A stretch of 64,000 nucleotides of DNA. It comes from Salipaludibacillus sp. LMS25. GTDB taxonomy: Bacteria; Bacillota; Bacilli; Bacillales; Salisediminibacteriaceae. This document shows positions 25,655 to 35,132 of this stretch, piece after piece. Where the stretch lies: NCBI RefSeq assembly GCF_024362805.1, contig NZ_CP093299.1, forward strand, positions 2,884,001 to 2,948,000. Reading direction: 5' to 3'. The notes below the pieces were generated by a model, which worked only from the letters and a program-made list of their open reading frames with translations, was not told where the DNA came from and ran no database searches. The position numbers and the translations under genes are program-made. Positions within the stretch are counted from its first letter, which is position 1. Every line of letters starts with the position of its first letter.

Positions 25655-25882
25655 ATGGGAAAAAACACCTCAGGTAAATTGGACAATCACATTCAAATGT
25701 GGCGGTCAAAAAATAAAATGACACAAGCAGATTTAGGGAAAAAAATCGGTGTCAGCCGACAGACGATTATCTCAATAGAAAAAAATAAATATACACCTTC
25801 TTTAGCTTTAGCATTTGAATTAGCACTCGCTTTCGGGTGTTCAATTGAAGACCTTTTTGATTACGAAACTGAGAAAGATTAA
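25655..25882 (+). CDS. XRE family helix-turn-helix regulator
   Basis: A 75-residue single-domain DNA-binding protein. The HTH spans MTQADLGKKIGVSRQTIISI, followed by EKNKYTPSLALAFELALAF, the normal XRE fold. GGAGGG at 25642-25647 sets ATG 25655. This group of about 70-residue XRE proteins (YvaO/PezA-like size, with C-terminal SIEDLF) typically autoregulates small operons. It closes the ABC operon and probably binds the inverted repeat at 20480-20516. Confidence 0.88.
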   Translation: MGKNTSGKLDNHIQMWRSKNKMTQADLGKKIGVSRQTIISIEKNKYTPSLALAFELALAFGCSIEDLFDYETEKD

Positions 25883-26040
25883 TCATACAAAATGAACATG
25901 GTTTGGCAGAATGCTACACTTTCCAGCACAAAAGGCAGACGAGAGAGCCTCAACCTTTCCCTTCAAAGTATCTCAAAAATGTCATAGTCTTCTTTAATAG
26001 GAATGTAATAACGTTTCGTTTTGCGGCTCGTATCGCTGTA

Positions 26041-26211
26041 TCACTTTTTTTGCAAGAAATTAAAAATAACAAGAGCCTGCTGGTAGCAGAGTTGTATCTC
26101 CTGGTAAGAAGCACCCAGCTTCTCCAAGCACTGCCGTTTGTAATACAGGAGCTGCCCCAGCAGCGATTCACTCTCATGTTTTCTGCGTACTACCGCGGCA
26201 TCAGTAATCTC
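26041..26211 (-). pseudogene. helical repeat protein remnant
   Basis: On the minus strand an open stretch encodes ESESLLGQLLYYKRQCLEKL then GASYQEIQLCYQQALVIF and stops. The pattern resembles a TPR unit such as the C-terminal part of a Rap/PlcR-like regulator. No start or ribosome site; flanking DNA is non-coding. Probably a decayed 3' end. Overlapping plus-strand frame at 25903-26232 judged spurious. Confidence 0.3.
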
Positions 26212-26300
26212 CCTTTTTGCCTAAGTTGCTAACGAAATGTCAGAAAAAACATCCTAATAGAGAGTTCAAATTTTCGAATCCAGTAAATTACTCATAGCCA

Positions 26301-26428
26301 CTATTTTTTGAAATGAAATCTATGATCTGGACGATAAGCTATCACCATATTGTCTTTTATCAGTGGAACCAAATCAACATCCCGGACTGATTCGTCCTTT
26401 ACGACAAACCCAATGTCGATAGACTTTT
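26301..26428 (-). pseudogene. LysR regulator fragment
   Basis: On the minus strand it encodes IDIGFVVKDESVRDVDLVPL and IKDNMVIAYRPDHRFHFKK before a stop. This matches the effector domain of the intact LysR gene at 35133-36008 (DIGFVVKGQSSLNFDLVPL, IKDKMVVAYHPDHRFQFK). It is a small relic of a close paralogue with both ends lost. Confidence 0.8.
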
Positions 26429-26607
26429 AACGAAGCTGGTGGCATCGACTAGTTTAGTTTAATAGTATCAACATGGCTTAAGTGGATAGAACTGATGTTT
26501 TTACGTTTTTTAGCCTTGTATTTGCAGGAATATATCGAATGTTTTTGATGTTGTGGGAACATGTTAACGAGGAATCATCATCTATTAATCTTTTTAATAG
26601 GTTACGA

Positions 26608-27132
26608 CTACTCATTTCCTATTACCTCTTCTAACAATCCCATCTGCTCAACAATCTTGATATCTTTCATAAAACCTTGCAGACTCTCTTTATTTTTTTG
26701 CTTTTCTAGCTCTTTTGAGTATCCTTGACATAAATATAATATGTTATTTAACTTCTCTGCTGATCCACCAATAAAAAAATCTGTCATAGTCTCTCCCTCT
26801 TCACTCGCAATTACTACAGCTGTTGCCATCTCTAATACATAGTCGATATCTTCCGCAGAAATTGTACGATCATTCTTTTGAGTTTCCATAAACTCATAAC
26901 TGTGAATGGTAGGTATCCGTCCTTCAAGTAACTCGAGTACTGATTTTTTATAAATAAAATAAACACCTTGAATGAAGCTCGTGTTTGGACAATACGGATC
27001 ATTAAGAATGAGCTTTATTCGTTCATCTTCTTTTGGAATTTTTACTGCTTTTAAAGCAGATAACAATATCTTATCTACTTCTTTTATTTTTTTAGGCGGA
27101 AATAACTTCGCCAAATTGCGTTTGTTTTTCAT
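26608..27132 (-). CDS. hypothetical protein
   Basis: A 174-residue soluble protein that I do not recognise. It has a basic N-terminus (MKNKRNLAKLFPPKKIKEVD), then a helical body, and a Glu-rich C-terminus. AGAGAGG lies 7 bases before ATG 27132. No membrane segment or cysteine-based motif stands out. It is isolated between regulator relics and the second ECF/ABC operon, and its composition is AT-rich. Confidence 0.6.
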   Translation of the reverse strand: MKNKRNLAKLFPPKKIKEVDKILLSALKAVKIPKEDERIKLILNDPYCPNTSFIQGVYFIYKKSVLELLEGRIPTIHSYEFMETQKNDRTISAEDIDYVLEMATAVVIASEEGETMTDFFIGGSAEKLNNILYLCQGYSKELEKQKNKESLQGFMKDIKIVEQMGLLEEVIGNE

Positions 27133-27494
27133 AATAAAACCTCTCTAATAAAAATTTACTTTGTCCAACGTGCACCTCCGCTATAGAATGAGTGTGAACT
27201 ATATTCGTGAGGATGGTAATGTGCAAAGGCACGCTTCCCTTTAACTATAACCTAAATTTGCCCGAAAATAATACGTGCTGTTTTTTGCTTTTAGAGGACT
27301 TCTTTAACCATAATGTCACTGCTTATGCCATTAGTGCAAGACGTATAAAACACTTATCTAAAGTTATCCCTATTAACTATTGTGTACTGATAAATGACCG
27401 TCATAATGAGCTGATAACACTTTTTCTTAATATGCAGAGTGACATCCAGTTAAAGAGAAAATAAACCATTTTTCCTTAAATCCATGACTGTAAA

Positions 27495-28730
27495 TCAACT
27501 GGATAAATCTTTACTTTGCTGACGAATACAAAAAATTATCGGCAAACTGATACTGATCACCAACAAAAGGATTGCCGCATATAATTCAATCATTGGAATT
27601 TTTGTCCACTGATACAATGGGTTCTTTAGATAAAACGCATCTTTAAGCACTCGATTAGCAATGACAATAAAAACAAAGCCAACTGGAATGATTTTCATTA
27701 GTAATGACAAATAATGTTTACTGGTCTGAGAGAGGAATAAGAGAATTCCGCTATAAGCCATCCCAATCAAATAAACTAGTAATACAACTTTCACTAACCA
27801 CTGACCAAATGTCCAATGATAAAAAGAAAGTAGTAAAGGTTCTTCAATAAAAACGATAAAAAATGAATTCAACCCATTCGAGAAATATTGTGTGAAATCA
27901 GTAAAATACAGAAAACTTCCCAAAAATCCTACGACACAAGTGATTAATAGAAAACTGGCAATCATACCACTAGCAAATTGTGTCCAAAGAATTTTCCGCC
28001 CATGACGACTACTCCATTGAATATTTTGCAACCCTAGCAAGCGATCTCTAACAGAAATAGAAGGAATCAATAAAGACAATAGAAAAATAAGTAGGACAAG
28101 AACACTTTCAAAATAACTAACAACGGTCGAAGATAAATAACTGGGCAAAATGTTGCGCCAACCTTCTTCCACAAACAAAGTTTCTGAAAGTCTTGCTCTT
28201 TCTTTTTTCGTATAATCTCCATCATTTAGAAACATGTCTGATGAATCAAATTCCTTCATAGTCATAGAACGATGTAAGTTTTGTAAGACATCGATGTTAT
28301 CCACCATTGAATGACCTGTATCATCTATCAAGTCTTGCTGAATAGCATTTATTTGATTAACGATTTCTTTCTCTTCTTCATTCATCTCGTTGATTGCTAC
28401 AACGGGAAGATTTTCTTGATACCATGATTGAAACTCAGCATAATTTCCAAGTTGACGTTGTTTTGCGATAGGGTTTTCCGAGACAATCTTATCCGCTTGT
28501 TTGATGAAGGTAATATACTCTGCTTCAATTTCTGCTATTTCTTCATCTTCAAGAGTTTGTCCAAATCGATTTTGCCAATCTGAAGCGTGATCATAAATAG
28601 GAATTAAACCGCCATTCGGCCAATTTTTATGGATAAAACTCAACTCTTGATTGAAGAACACAATCGTTATCAAAAGTGCTACAAGAAGTAAAATCGGTTG
28701 AAATAATTTTTTAAACTCAACAGAAAACAC
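27495..28730 (-). CDS. ABC transporter permease of ECF-linked module
   Basis: A 411-residue ABC-2-like permease. It has one N-terminal helix (residues 8-26), an extracytoplasmic region of about 180 residues rich in Glu and Gln, then five further helices (from about residue 195). This single helix / large loop / helical bundle layout is typical of lantibiotic or bacteriocin export/immunity permeases. GTG 28730 follows AAAGGAGG and lies 1 base after the upstream gene's stop. Last gene of the minus-strand operon. Confidence 0.75.
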   Translation of the reverse strand: MFSVEFKKLFQPILLLVALLITIVFFNQELSFIHKNWPNGGLIPIYDHASDWQNRFGQTLEDEEIAEIEAEYITFIKQADKIVSENPIAKQRQLGNYAEFQSWYQENLPVVAINEMNEEEKEIVNQINAIQQDLIDDTGHSMVDNIDVLQNLHRSMTMKEFDSSDMFLNDGDYTKKERARLSETLFVEEGWRNILPSYLSSTVVSYFESVLVLLIFLLSLLIPSISVRDRLLGLQNIQWSSRHGRKILWTQFASGMIASFLLITCVVGFLGSFLYFTDFTQYFSNGLNSFFIVFIEEPLLLSFYHWTFGQWLVKVVLLVYLIGMAYSGILLFLSQTSKHYLSLLMKIIPVGFVFIVIANRVLKDAFYLKNPLYQWTKIPMIELYAAILLLVISISLPIIFCIRQQSKDLSS

Positions 28731-28731
28731 G

Positions 28732-29886
28732 TTATTTTACCTCCTTTGTTGAATAGAATTTACTTGTTAAAATGCCGCCAATGCTTAAAAGAAATATGTT
28801 GACGACCATTGCAATTGATTCTTGCCACGGAATGGTTGCATAAGGTCCCATTTCCGTAAACCAATAGCCTTGTATTTTCCATAGTGAAATTGGATGCCAC
28901 ATTAATAGAGAATGCATATTCCACCAACCCAATTGATTAATGATTTGTTCCAGTCCCAGTAAGACAACATAAATGACAATGAATACAATAAACCCACGAA
29001 ATAAATGATCTGTCCATAAGCCTACAAGAAAATTAAATCCATGACAGAGGATAATTAATAAGCCGCCTAATACAATGGACAGAATAGTATAGTTTAACAA
29101 TGTCATTGGTTCCCAAGGTATAAAGGGAATTTCCAATAATTGAGGAAAATAAACATTTAAGTGAAATTGTGTCGATACACTTGTTTTCCATAATGTTCCT
29201 GTGTGGTGTGCATGATTAAAAATGCCAAACGTCAACATGACCATCACTACATAAAAAAGTAATGCTAGAATTAAGCTCGCTACATATTTACTCACTTGTG
29301 TTTTGCGTCCTGTTTTTGAGGTCATCACTAGGACATCTGTTTTAGTTAATCTCTCAGAAGTACTTCCATACAAACCTAGCAATAAAGCAAAAATTAAACT
29401 TTCTCCTAAAATTAAACGAAATAATTGATTTCTTATAAAGGTAAAAACGCCCATTGTTTCTCCCGCCGCTCCCAGCTCTAAGGCAGCTTGTTCTTCTGCT
29501 AATTCATGGACAACGGGAGTTAATTTTTCGTATTTTCTCTCCATTTTTTTAGCGACTGAACCTTGAATTTCAAAAAAATCAATCATCTCTTGGCCCATTG
29601 CTTCTGTTGAGTAATGTTGAAAAACATTCTCTAGTTCAGCAGTTTCTGTCAGTAATCGCTGTTGCTTCTTACTAGCAGATTGATTGGAGAGTTTTTCACG
29701 GAATTCAGATGTAATCAAAGTCCCTGTTTTTACTTCTGTTTCCTGAATATAATTTAAATAAGGTTGATCCAACCCTGCTGTGGCAATATAGATTGTATTT
29801 AACAATAAACTTACGATAAAAAAAATGAGTATCATTGGTTGTTCGAATAGTTTACGAATTTCAAAGGGGATAATTCGCAGAAGCAT
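28732..29886 (-). CDS. ABC transporter permease of ECF-linked module
   Basis: A 384-residue permease with the same plan as its neighbour: an N-terminal helix (FEQPMILIFFIVSLLLNTIY), a large outer loop (residues about 30-150), then five helices. ATG 29886 is preferred over ATG 29901 because TGAGGTC gives correct spacing. The gene begins inside the end of the ATPase gene, indicating coupling. The two permeases likely form a heterodimer with the ATPase at 29861. Confidence 0.75.
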   Translation of the reverse strand: MLLRIIPFEIRKLFEQPMILIFFIVSLLLNTIYIATAGLDQPYLNYIQETEVKTGTLITSEFREKLSNQSASKKQQRLLTETAELENVFQHYSTEAMGQEMIDFFEIQGSVAKKMERKYEKLTPVVHELAEEQAALELGAAGETMGVFTFIRNQLFRLILGESLIFALLLGLYGSTSERLTKTDVLVMTSKTGRKTQVSKYVASLILALLFYVVMVMLTFGIFNHAHHTGTLWKTSVSTQFHLNVYFPQLLEIPFIPWEPMTLLNYTILSIVLGGLLIILCHGFNFLVGLWTDHLFRGFIVFIVIYVVLLGLEQIINQLGWWNMHSLLMWHPISLWKIQGYWFTEMGPYATIPWQESIAMVVNIFLLSIGGILTSKFYSTKEVK

Positions 29887-30739
29887 TTGTAACGACCTCA
29901 TCTCGATAAATGTACAGAAACGCGTCTTCTAAACTTGGCCGTACTTCCAACCCTTCCTTTGGGACAAATGGACTTGCAATTCTCATCAAATGACCTTCAT
30001 CGCTTTCTCTTTCACTTAATAGCAATTGCTCTGGAGTTAAATGATAAGTAGCAGGAATTTCAAAAATTTTTCCTTGTACCGACTGAGTAATTTGGGAAGG
30101 TGTTTCACAACAATACAATTTATGATTCTTAATCATAATGATTTGTTTTGCAATAGTCTCTACATCCGAAACAATATGTGTAGATAAAATGACAATCTTG
30201 TCTTGAGCGAGACGATGAATCAAATTGCGAAAACGGACGCGTTCTTTTGGATCTAAGCCCGCTGTCGGTTCATCCAAAACCAGTAACTTTGGATTATTTA
30301 ACATTGCTTGAGCAATTCCTACCCGTTGGATCATTCCTCCTGAAAAACGTTTCATTTTCTTGTTTTTCACATCAGAAAGTGCAACAAGTTCTAAAAGCTC
30401 ATTAATCTTTTTTTTCGCCTCTTTCTTATTCATTTTTTGTAATGCCGCAATATATAATAAAAACCTTGTAGGCGTGTAATTTCCATAGTAACCAAAATCT
30501 TGTGGTAAATAACCTAATATGCCACGATAATCTGCACCTAGCTCTTTAATCGCTTGTCCATTCCATAATATTTCACCAGAAGTGGGGAATAAAAGTGTTG
30601 TAATCATTTTTAATAATGTCGTTTTTCCTGCGCCATTTGGAGACAGTAATCCGTAAACACCATTTTCAAAAGTTAAAGAAATATCTTTCAAAACGGGATT
30701 GGACAGAAATTCCTTGCTGACGTGGTTAAGTATTAACAT
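29861..30739 (-). CDS. ABC transporter ATP-binding protein of ECF-linked module
   Basis: A 292-residue ATPase. Walker A reads SPNGAGKTT with Ser in place of the usual Gly, the signature is FSGGMIQRVGIA, Walker B is LLVLDEPTAGLDP and the switch is LSTHIVSD. The C-terminal extension, EVRPSLEDAFLYIYRDEVV, matches the end of ABC-2 ATPases. AGGAAGGAAC lies before ATG 30739, and the gene overlaps the preceding membrane protein gene by 14 bases. Confidence 0.88.
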   Translation of the reverse strand: MLILNHVSKEFLSNPVLKDISLTFENGVYGLLSPNGAGKTTLLKMITTLLFPTSGEILWNGQAIKELGADYRGILGYLPQDFGYYGNYTPTRFLLYIAALQKMNKKEAKKKINELLELVALSDVKNKKMKRFSGGMIQRVGIAQAMLNNPKLLVLDEPTAGLDPKERVRFRNLIHRLAQDKIVILSTHIVSDVETIAKQIIMIKNHKLYCCETPSQITQSVQGKIFEIPATYHLTPEQLLLSERESDEGHLMRIASPFVPKEGLEVRPSLEDAFLYIYRDEVVTNASANYPL

Positions 30740-31502
30740 AGTAAATTGTTCCTTCCTTTTCTATAAAGTAGTGGTGACGCAATAAATAGATAAATAAAAG
30801 GAGTGATCCAAAAACTATCACTGTGACAATCGAAAGCGGTAAATATAGCAGAAGTTGAGAAATTCTCGCTTGTTTCCAAAAAAAGAGAACTCCCACAGTA
30901 CCCCATATAATTGGCGTCACCCAATAACTGTAATGCGTCGGTATTTTATATTCTAAAAGGAGTTGCATATTCGCAAATAAAAACAAGGAAGAAAACGAGA
31001 GACTAAACAATCTCATCAATGAAAGTTCTTGACCAAGCGATTGCCAAATCAGGACATTACTCCCCACGGAAACAACCAAAGAAATCCCACTAAACGCTAA
31101 CATACGTAAAATGAGTAGTTCCTTTAAAGAAACTCGTAGTGTCATTTTTAGTTCGAAGGTTCCTAACAGTCGTTCTTTCCAAACTCCAAGAAAATACAAG
31201 AGTGCATAACAAAAAGGCGATGCGATAAATACAGTGAAATAAATGTCATCACGATGACCATTCTCAAATAAATGATTTAAATTAGGAAAATACAGTATCC
31301 CTACTGCTATCAACAAAAGACCAACAATAAATAAAATATCTCCCATTCCCCAAAAAAGATACCGGAAACCAACTTCTTGAAAATAAGAGCGGAGAAATTC
31401 TCTAAACGTTACTGGATGCAGATTGACTTCTTTTAAAATATATGCAATGCTATTTTCTTTTTCATCCTGTGCGAAAGGAAGATTCTTTCTCTCTCTAATC
31501 AT
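30726..31502 (-). CDS. membrane protein next to ECF sigma, probable anti-sigma or sensor
   Basis: A 258-residue protein with a soluble N-terminal segment of about 45 residues followed by six membrane helices (about 50-70, 85-105, 125-150, 155-175, 190-205, 215-240). It lies directly after the ECF sigma gene with an overlap, the usual place for an anti-sigma factor, but lacks a recognisable ZAS domain. AGAGGAG upstream favours ATG 31502. Its position and layout mirror the protein encoded at 1684-2517 in the first ECF module. Confidence 0.6.
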   Translation of the reverse strand: MIRERKNLPFAQDEKENSIAYILKEVNLHPVTFREFLRSYFQEVGFRYLFWGMGDILFIVGLLLIAVGILYFPNLNHLFENGHRDDIYFTVFIASPFCYALLYFLGVWKERLLGTFELKMTLRVSLKELLILRMLAFSGISLVVSVGSNVLIWQSLGQELSLMRLFSLSFSSLFLFANMQLLLEYKIPTHYSYWVTPIIWGTVGVLFFWKQARISQLLLYLPLSIVTVIVFGSLLLFIYLLRHHYFIEKEGTIYYVNT

Positions 31503-32031
31503 GTTCACAAAACTCCTCTCTAATTTTTTTTATCAATCGATAGTACTGAGCTTTGATTCGTTCTTCTTTTTGAGTAAGTAATGTGGCGATCTCTGGAAAT
31601 GATAATTCTCCATAGACTCGTAACCGGAAGATTTCTTGAATTTCTGGATGAAAACTTGCAACAAATTGATTAATCGTCCCTAATAATTCTTTCTGATACA
31701 AACTCTCATCAAAATCCTTTTCTTCTATCCACTCTACATCTTTCAATTCTAACCAAGTTATCTTTACCTTGCGTCTTGCATCAATGACTTTATAGGTTCC
31801 AATACGGAAAATCCATGTGCGAAACGAAGATTTGCGATCATCATAAGAGCTCAACCCTTTTAGAGCAGCGATGAAAACTTCCTGTGTTAAATCAAGAGCG
31901 TCATCTCCATTACCTACTTGACGATAAAGATAAAAATACAGGTCGTCGTAATAACGTCGAATCAATTCATCCGCAGCTTGATTCGAACCTTTTTTTAATA
32001 TGTAACGGATTAAACGCTTATCAGTTAACAC
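31495..32031 (-). CDS. ECF-type RNA polymerase sigma factor
   Basis: A 178-residue ECF sigma factor. Region 2 contains DDALDLTQEVFIAALKGL and SSFRTWIFRIGTYKVIDARR. Region 4 contains LRVYGELSFPEIATLLTQ and ERIKAQYYRLIKKIREEF. GTG 32031 is chosen because GAAAGGAGTGG lies 7 bases before it; an in-frame ATG at 32079 has no such site. It heads an operon of sigma, membrane protein, ABC ATPase and two permeases. The transporter may signal antimicrobial or envelope stress through the membrane protein (inference). Confidence 0.88.
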   Translation of the reverse strand: MLTDKRLIRYILKKGSNQAADELIRRYYDDLYFYLYRQVGNGDDALDLTQEVFIAALKGLSSYDDRKSSFRTWIFRIGTYKVIDARRKVKITWLELKDVEWIEEKDFDESLYQKELLGTINQFVASFHPEIQEIFRLRVYGELSFPEIATLLTQKEERIKAQYYRLIKKIREEFCEHD

Positions 32032-32079
32032 TTTTCCACTCCTTTCGATTTCATTACTCTTATATTCGAAATCCAACAT

Positions 32080-33394
32080 GCAATCGTTGCACTTTTATTT
32101 TTAAAATGTAGTTTTTTAAAAAAGCATAACCCATAAATGTTTTAAAGGTTATGATCCCTACCTCAACACGTAGCATAAGGTTTAATCAGGTGCCGTCAAG
32201 ATACCATCTGATTTTTCGATGTTTCAGCTTGGTGAAACGAGTTCGCTATTTTTAATCTATATCAAAGTTAGGTTTCTGAGAATAAAATCTATTATTCCTT
32301 ACTAATTTTATTTCCCTCTCAAAAAATTAAAGTTTTCACCTTGGATCTATGTCAGAAAATTTGGTATAGATTCATAGGTAATTAAATAATTTCGAGCATT
32401 ATAACTCGTTGTTCTAGCAAGTAGAGCCTTGATGTTATCAATTTTGAAATATTGTCGTCCAGTGCATGAACGCTGGCTTCTTTTGAATTGTAGATAATTT
32501 CAACTAGTTTTTTCCTTATTTATGCAAAGTACAATTTTTGATTCGATTTCATTCTATAACGGCAGTTTCTTTTTTTCTATTGTGAAATTTATACTGTGAG
32601 ATCTGTGCTGTCTTTGTTATCATCCAAATATTTAACTGTTACGTAGACTCATACTCGATTCTCTTTTTTTCTGAAAAAGGTACAGACGTAAATGATACGC
32701 CACAAGAGATTTTTGACTTAATGATAGTGATGAATACAGAGCTAGATAGAGCAATTATGAGAAAAATACTGTAGCAACAAGTAGAAGCCCATTCATATTT
32801 AACAGTGAATGGGCTTAGTTAACCATAGCCAGGTGTATATACAGAGAAAGAATTGGCCTCCAACAATAGCATGCATTGTAATCATTAATTGAGTAGAATT
32901 TTTTTGATGGTCTTGTTAATCCGGGTTCTATTAGGTTCATCGCAGTAGATGTCAAGCCTGTCATCAACAACGGAACTTCAAAAACGTTGATCGTGTATTT
33001 AGCCGGAACGTAATTGAAGCTGAGGCGAGATGGTGTCGTTAATGACGTCGTGTATCTTGTTGTTAGTGTGACAGAGAAACCCTACGATTTCTTTGTCGCT
33101 GGAAAGAAAGTGTCACGATCACGGTGCTACAGATATAAATGAGTTAACATTGTTTCAAACTCGATCATATACGAGGAAAAGAACGCCTCCTTGACCTCTA
33201 GAAAGCGATTCTTCTCAGGCTAGTCGGATACAGCTATTAGTTATTGGTTAATAACGTTACTAACCTCTCTTAGGGCAGGCTTGTCATTCTTTGACTTTTA
33301 ATAAAAACCTTGGTTTAAATGAGGTCAGCCTCTTTTTTTATAAACTTGTTTACCTCTTTACCTTTATATTATGAGATCTTGTCATAACCGGTAA
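32080..33394. other. long intergenic gap with decayed coding scraps
   Basis: No intact gene. On the minus strand about 32370-32510 reads KLVEIIYNSKEASVHALDDN and, after a shift, NIKALLARTTSYNARNYLI, which looks like a degraded coding end. On the plus strand about 32655-32774 reads GTDVNDTPQEIFDLMIVMNT then ELDRAIMRKIL and a stop. Around 32935-33000 RFIAVDVKPVINNGT resembles a copper-amine-oxidase-type stalk motif but is broken. A weak hairpin with a T-run lies at about 33318-33345. Confidence 0.3.
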
Positions 33395-33600
33395 GAGTAA
33401 AATAAGCGGATATTTTTCGGTTAGATGCAGGAGAGAGCTCATTTGGGGGAATATAAGAGGAAAATTTCCGGTTACACAAAGTAAAACGACCCTTTTCTCA
33501 GATTTTCAGGGTCAATAGGCGGAATCTCTCCGTCTATTTAAGCAAATGTCAATGCTTATGACCATTTAAGAGAATTTTTTCCGTCTATTTCTCTTATGGG
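33395..33600. repeat. cluster of short palindromic units
   Basis: Four related inverted repeats of roughly 25 bases built on the pattern AAGCGGA-TTTTT-TCCG with TATTT ends. They occur near 33401, 33453, 33518 and 33567, spaced about 50 bases apart. Similar (A)TAAGCGGAATTTTTCCG units occur in intergenic DNA of many Bacillus species (recalled). A perfect hairpin GGGATCGGGTT/AACCTGATCCC follows at 33599-33624. Confidence 0.5.
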
Positions 33601-33633
33601 ATCGGGTTTTTAACCTGATCCCCCATCAGCCTA

Positions 33634-33845
33634 TCACTTGCTGAACGTCTCTTTAACTTGGTCATATCCGTCAATCACCAACTGGTTTTGTTGTTCCAGA
33701 TCGTCAGAAAATTGCCATCTGCTTATGTTCTTTAAGTGAGGACCGTATCCGTCAATTTAAAGGCAAATGTGGATGCCGGGACAAATATATCTTTAAAATC
33801 AGTGACTTCATATTCAGGGTACAGATAACGAAAATGATGAAATAA
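33634..33845 (-). pseudogene. unidentified protein C-terminal fragment
   Basis: On the minus strand the segment encodes HFRYLYPEYEVTDFKDIFVP then ASTFAFKLTDTV, hits a stop, and in another frame encodes QFSDDLEQQNQLVIDGYDQV and KETFSK before the final stop. It reads like the broken 3' end of a larger gene. Family not recognised. Confidence 0.35.
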
Positions 33846-33851
33846 AGACCA

Positions 33852-35030
33852 CTAGACCTGCTTCAAAAACAACTTTGTTTTGTTTAAATAAAAAGAATAC
33901 TTAATAAAAACAAGGGCGATGACGACGAATAAGGCAGCAATCCAACTTAAATTGACGATATGCATATACTGAATGATGATTCCACCCAATGCCGATCCCA
34001 ACATCATACCCACATTCATTAATGCAGTATTAAAACTTAGTACGGTTTCAGAGGCGTGTGGTTTTAGTGATATCAAATAAAATTGTTTTGCTGGTGTCGT
34101 AGTCCACGTTGCCACACCCCAAATAGCTAATGTGATAAATACCCCCAGTGGTGAGTATTGTGTAAATGTTAGGACAAGTAAAGCGATAATATGAACGCAT
34201 AAGCTTAAGGATATGGTGTGATTTGGCCCCCATTTGTCGACTGCATAACCTCCAAAGCGTGAACCGATAAAAGCAAACGTGCCTAATACAAATAAAGCGA
34301 TACTCGTCATCTCTATAGAAAAACGAGCAGCGTGACTTAACAATGGAGAAATATAGGCAAAAACCATCGTATAACCTAATATCCAAAAAATCGTCGTCAT
34401 TAATCCAGTAAGGACCCGTTTATCTTTAATAATTTGTAGCTGTTCCTTAAATGGCAGCGGCTGATTGGTTTTTATGTTTGGTAATAATTTATATAGTGCC
34501 GCTAACAAAAAAACGGTACCGAGAGCAATGATAAGAAAAATGTAATGCCAATCTAAATAGCCGGCTAAAAATGTCCCAATTGGTACTCCAAGGACTAATG
34601 AAACAGTAAAACCGGTAATGACTGTTGCCATGGCACTCCCTCTATTTTCTGGAGCTGCGATTTGAGCGGCGTAATTGGTGGCAACGACGATATACAATCC
34701 ACCACTCATGGCCATAACCACTCTTGAAAACATGAGTAATGGATAGTTGTAGCTAAAAAATGCTATGAGATTGCCTAAAATAAATGTAAAAATAGCAGAT
34801 AAAAGCACCTTTTTACGATCAAATTTAGCAGTTAACATTACCAAAACTAATGCCCCGATGGCATAAGAGAGAGAATAGATAGCTATCAACTGACCAGCCA
34901 ATGATATAGATATATTTAAATCAAAAGAAATCAGTTCTAAAATTCCGGAAACTACGAACTCTGAAGTTCCTGTAACAAATGCCCCCAAAGCTAATAAAAT
35001 GATAATTAACCTGTCTATATTCTTTTTCAA
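33852..35030 (-). CDS. MFS transporter (DHA1 / AraJ-like)
   Basis: A 392-residue, 12-helix major facilitator. Family marks are GAFVTGTSEFVVSGIL in helix 1, the motif-A-like TAKFDRKKVLL between helices 2 and 3, and the GVPIGTFLAGYLDWHYIF motif C region. DHA1 members of this type export drugs, sugars or amino acids by proton antiport; the substrate cannot be told. It starts at TTG 35030 after AAGGAGATG. The divergent LysR gene 102 bases away is its likely regulator. Confidence 0.88.
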   Translation of the reverse strand: MKKNIDRLIIILLALGAFVTGTSEFVVSGILELISFDLNISISLAGQLIAIYSLSYAIGALVLVMLTAKFDRKKVLLSAIFTFILGNLIAFFSYNYPLLMFSRVVMAMSGGLYIVVATNYAAQIAAPENRGSAMATVITGFTVSLVLGVPIGTFLAGYLDWHYIFLIIALGTVFLLAALYKLLPNIKTNQPLPFKEQLQIIKDKRVLTGLMTTIFWILGYTMVFAYISPLLSHAARFSIEMTSIALFVLGTFAFIGSRFGGYAVDKWGPNHTISLSLCVHIIALLVLTFTQYSPLGVFITLAIWGVATWTTTPAKQFYLISLKPHASETVLSFNTALMNVGMMLGSALGGIIIQYMHIVNLSWIAALFVVIALVFIKYSFYLNKTKLFLKQV

Positions 35031-35062
35031 ATTTTACATCTCCTTCCTATAGTGAAACATTG

Positions 35063-35092
35063 CTTATAGTGTAAGTCCTGTGTTAACATAAG
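35063..35092 (+). promoter_or_regulatory. candidate LysR binding site
   Basis: In the 102-base divergent gap, CTTA-N5-TAAG (35063-35075) and an outer CTTAT...ATAAG pair (35063-35092) form T-N11-A-like dyads of the kind bound by LysR regulators. Proposed from position and symmetry only. Confidence 0.4.
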
Positions 35093-35132
35093 TAAAATTG
35101 ATGTTTTTAATGAAGGAGATGAGTGATAGCTC

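Noticed and set aside
25903..26232. Plus-strand open frame of 109 codons
   Set aside because: The opposite strand gives a more protein-like helical repeat remnant, and this frame lacks a ribosome site.
27207..27464. Plus-strand open frame of 85 codons
   Set aside because: No clear ribosome site, no recognisable motif, and mixed composition; possible but not supportable as a gene.
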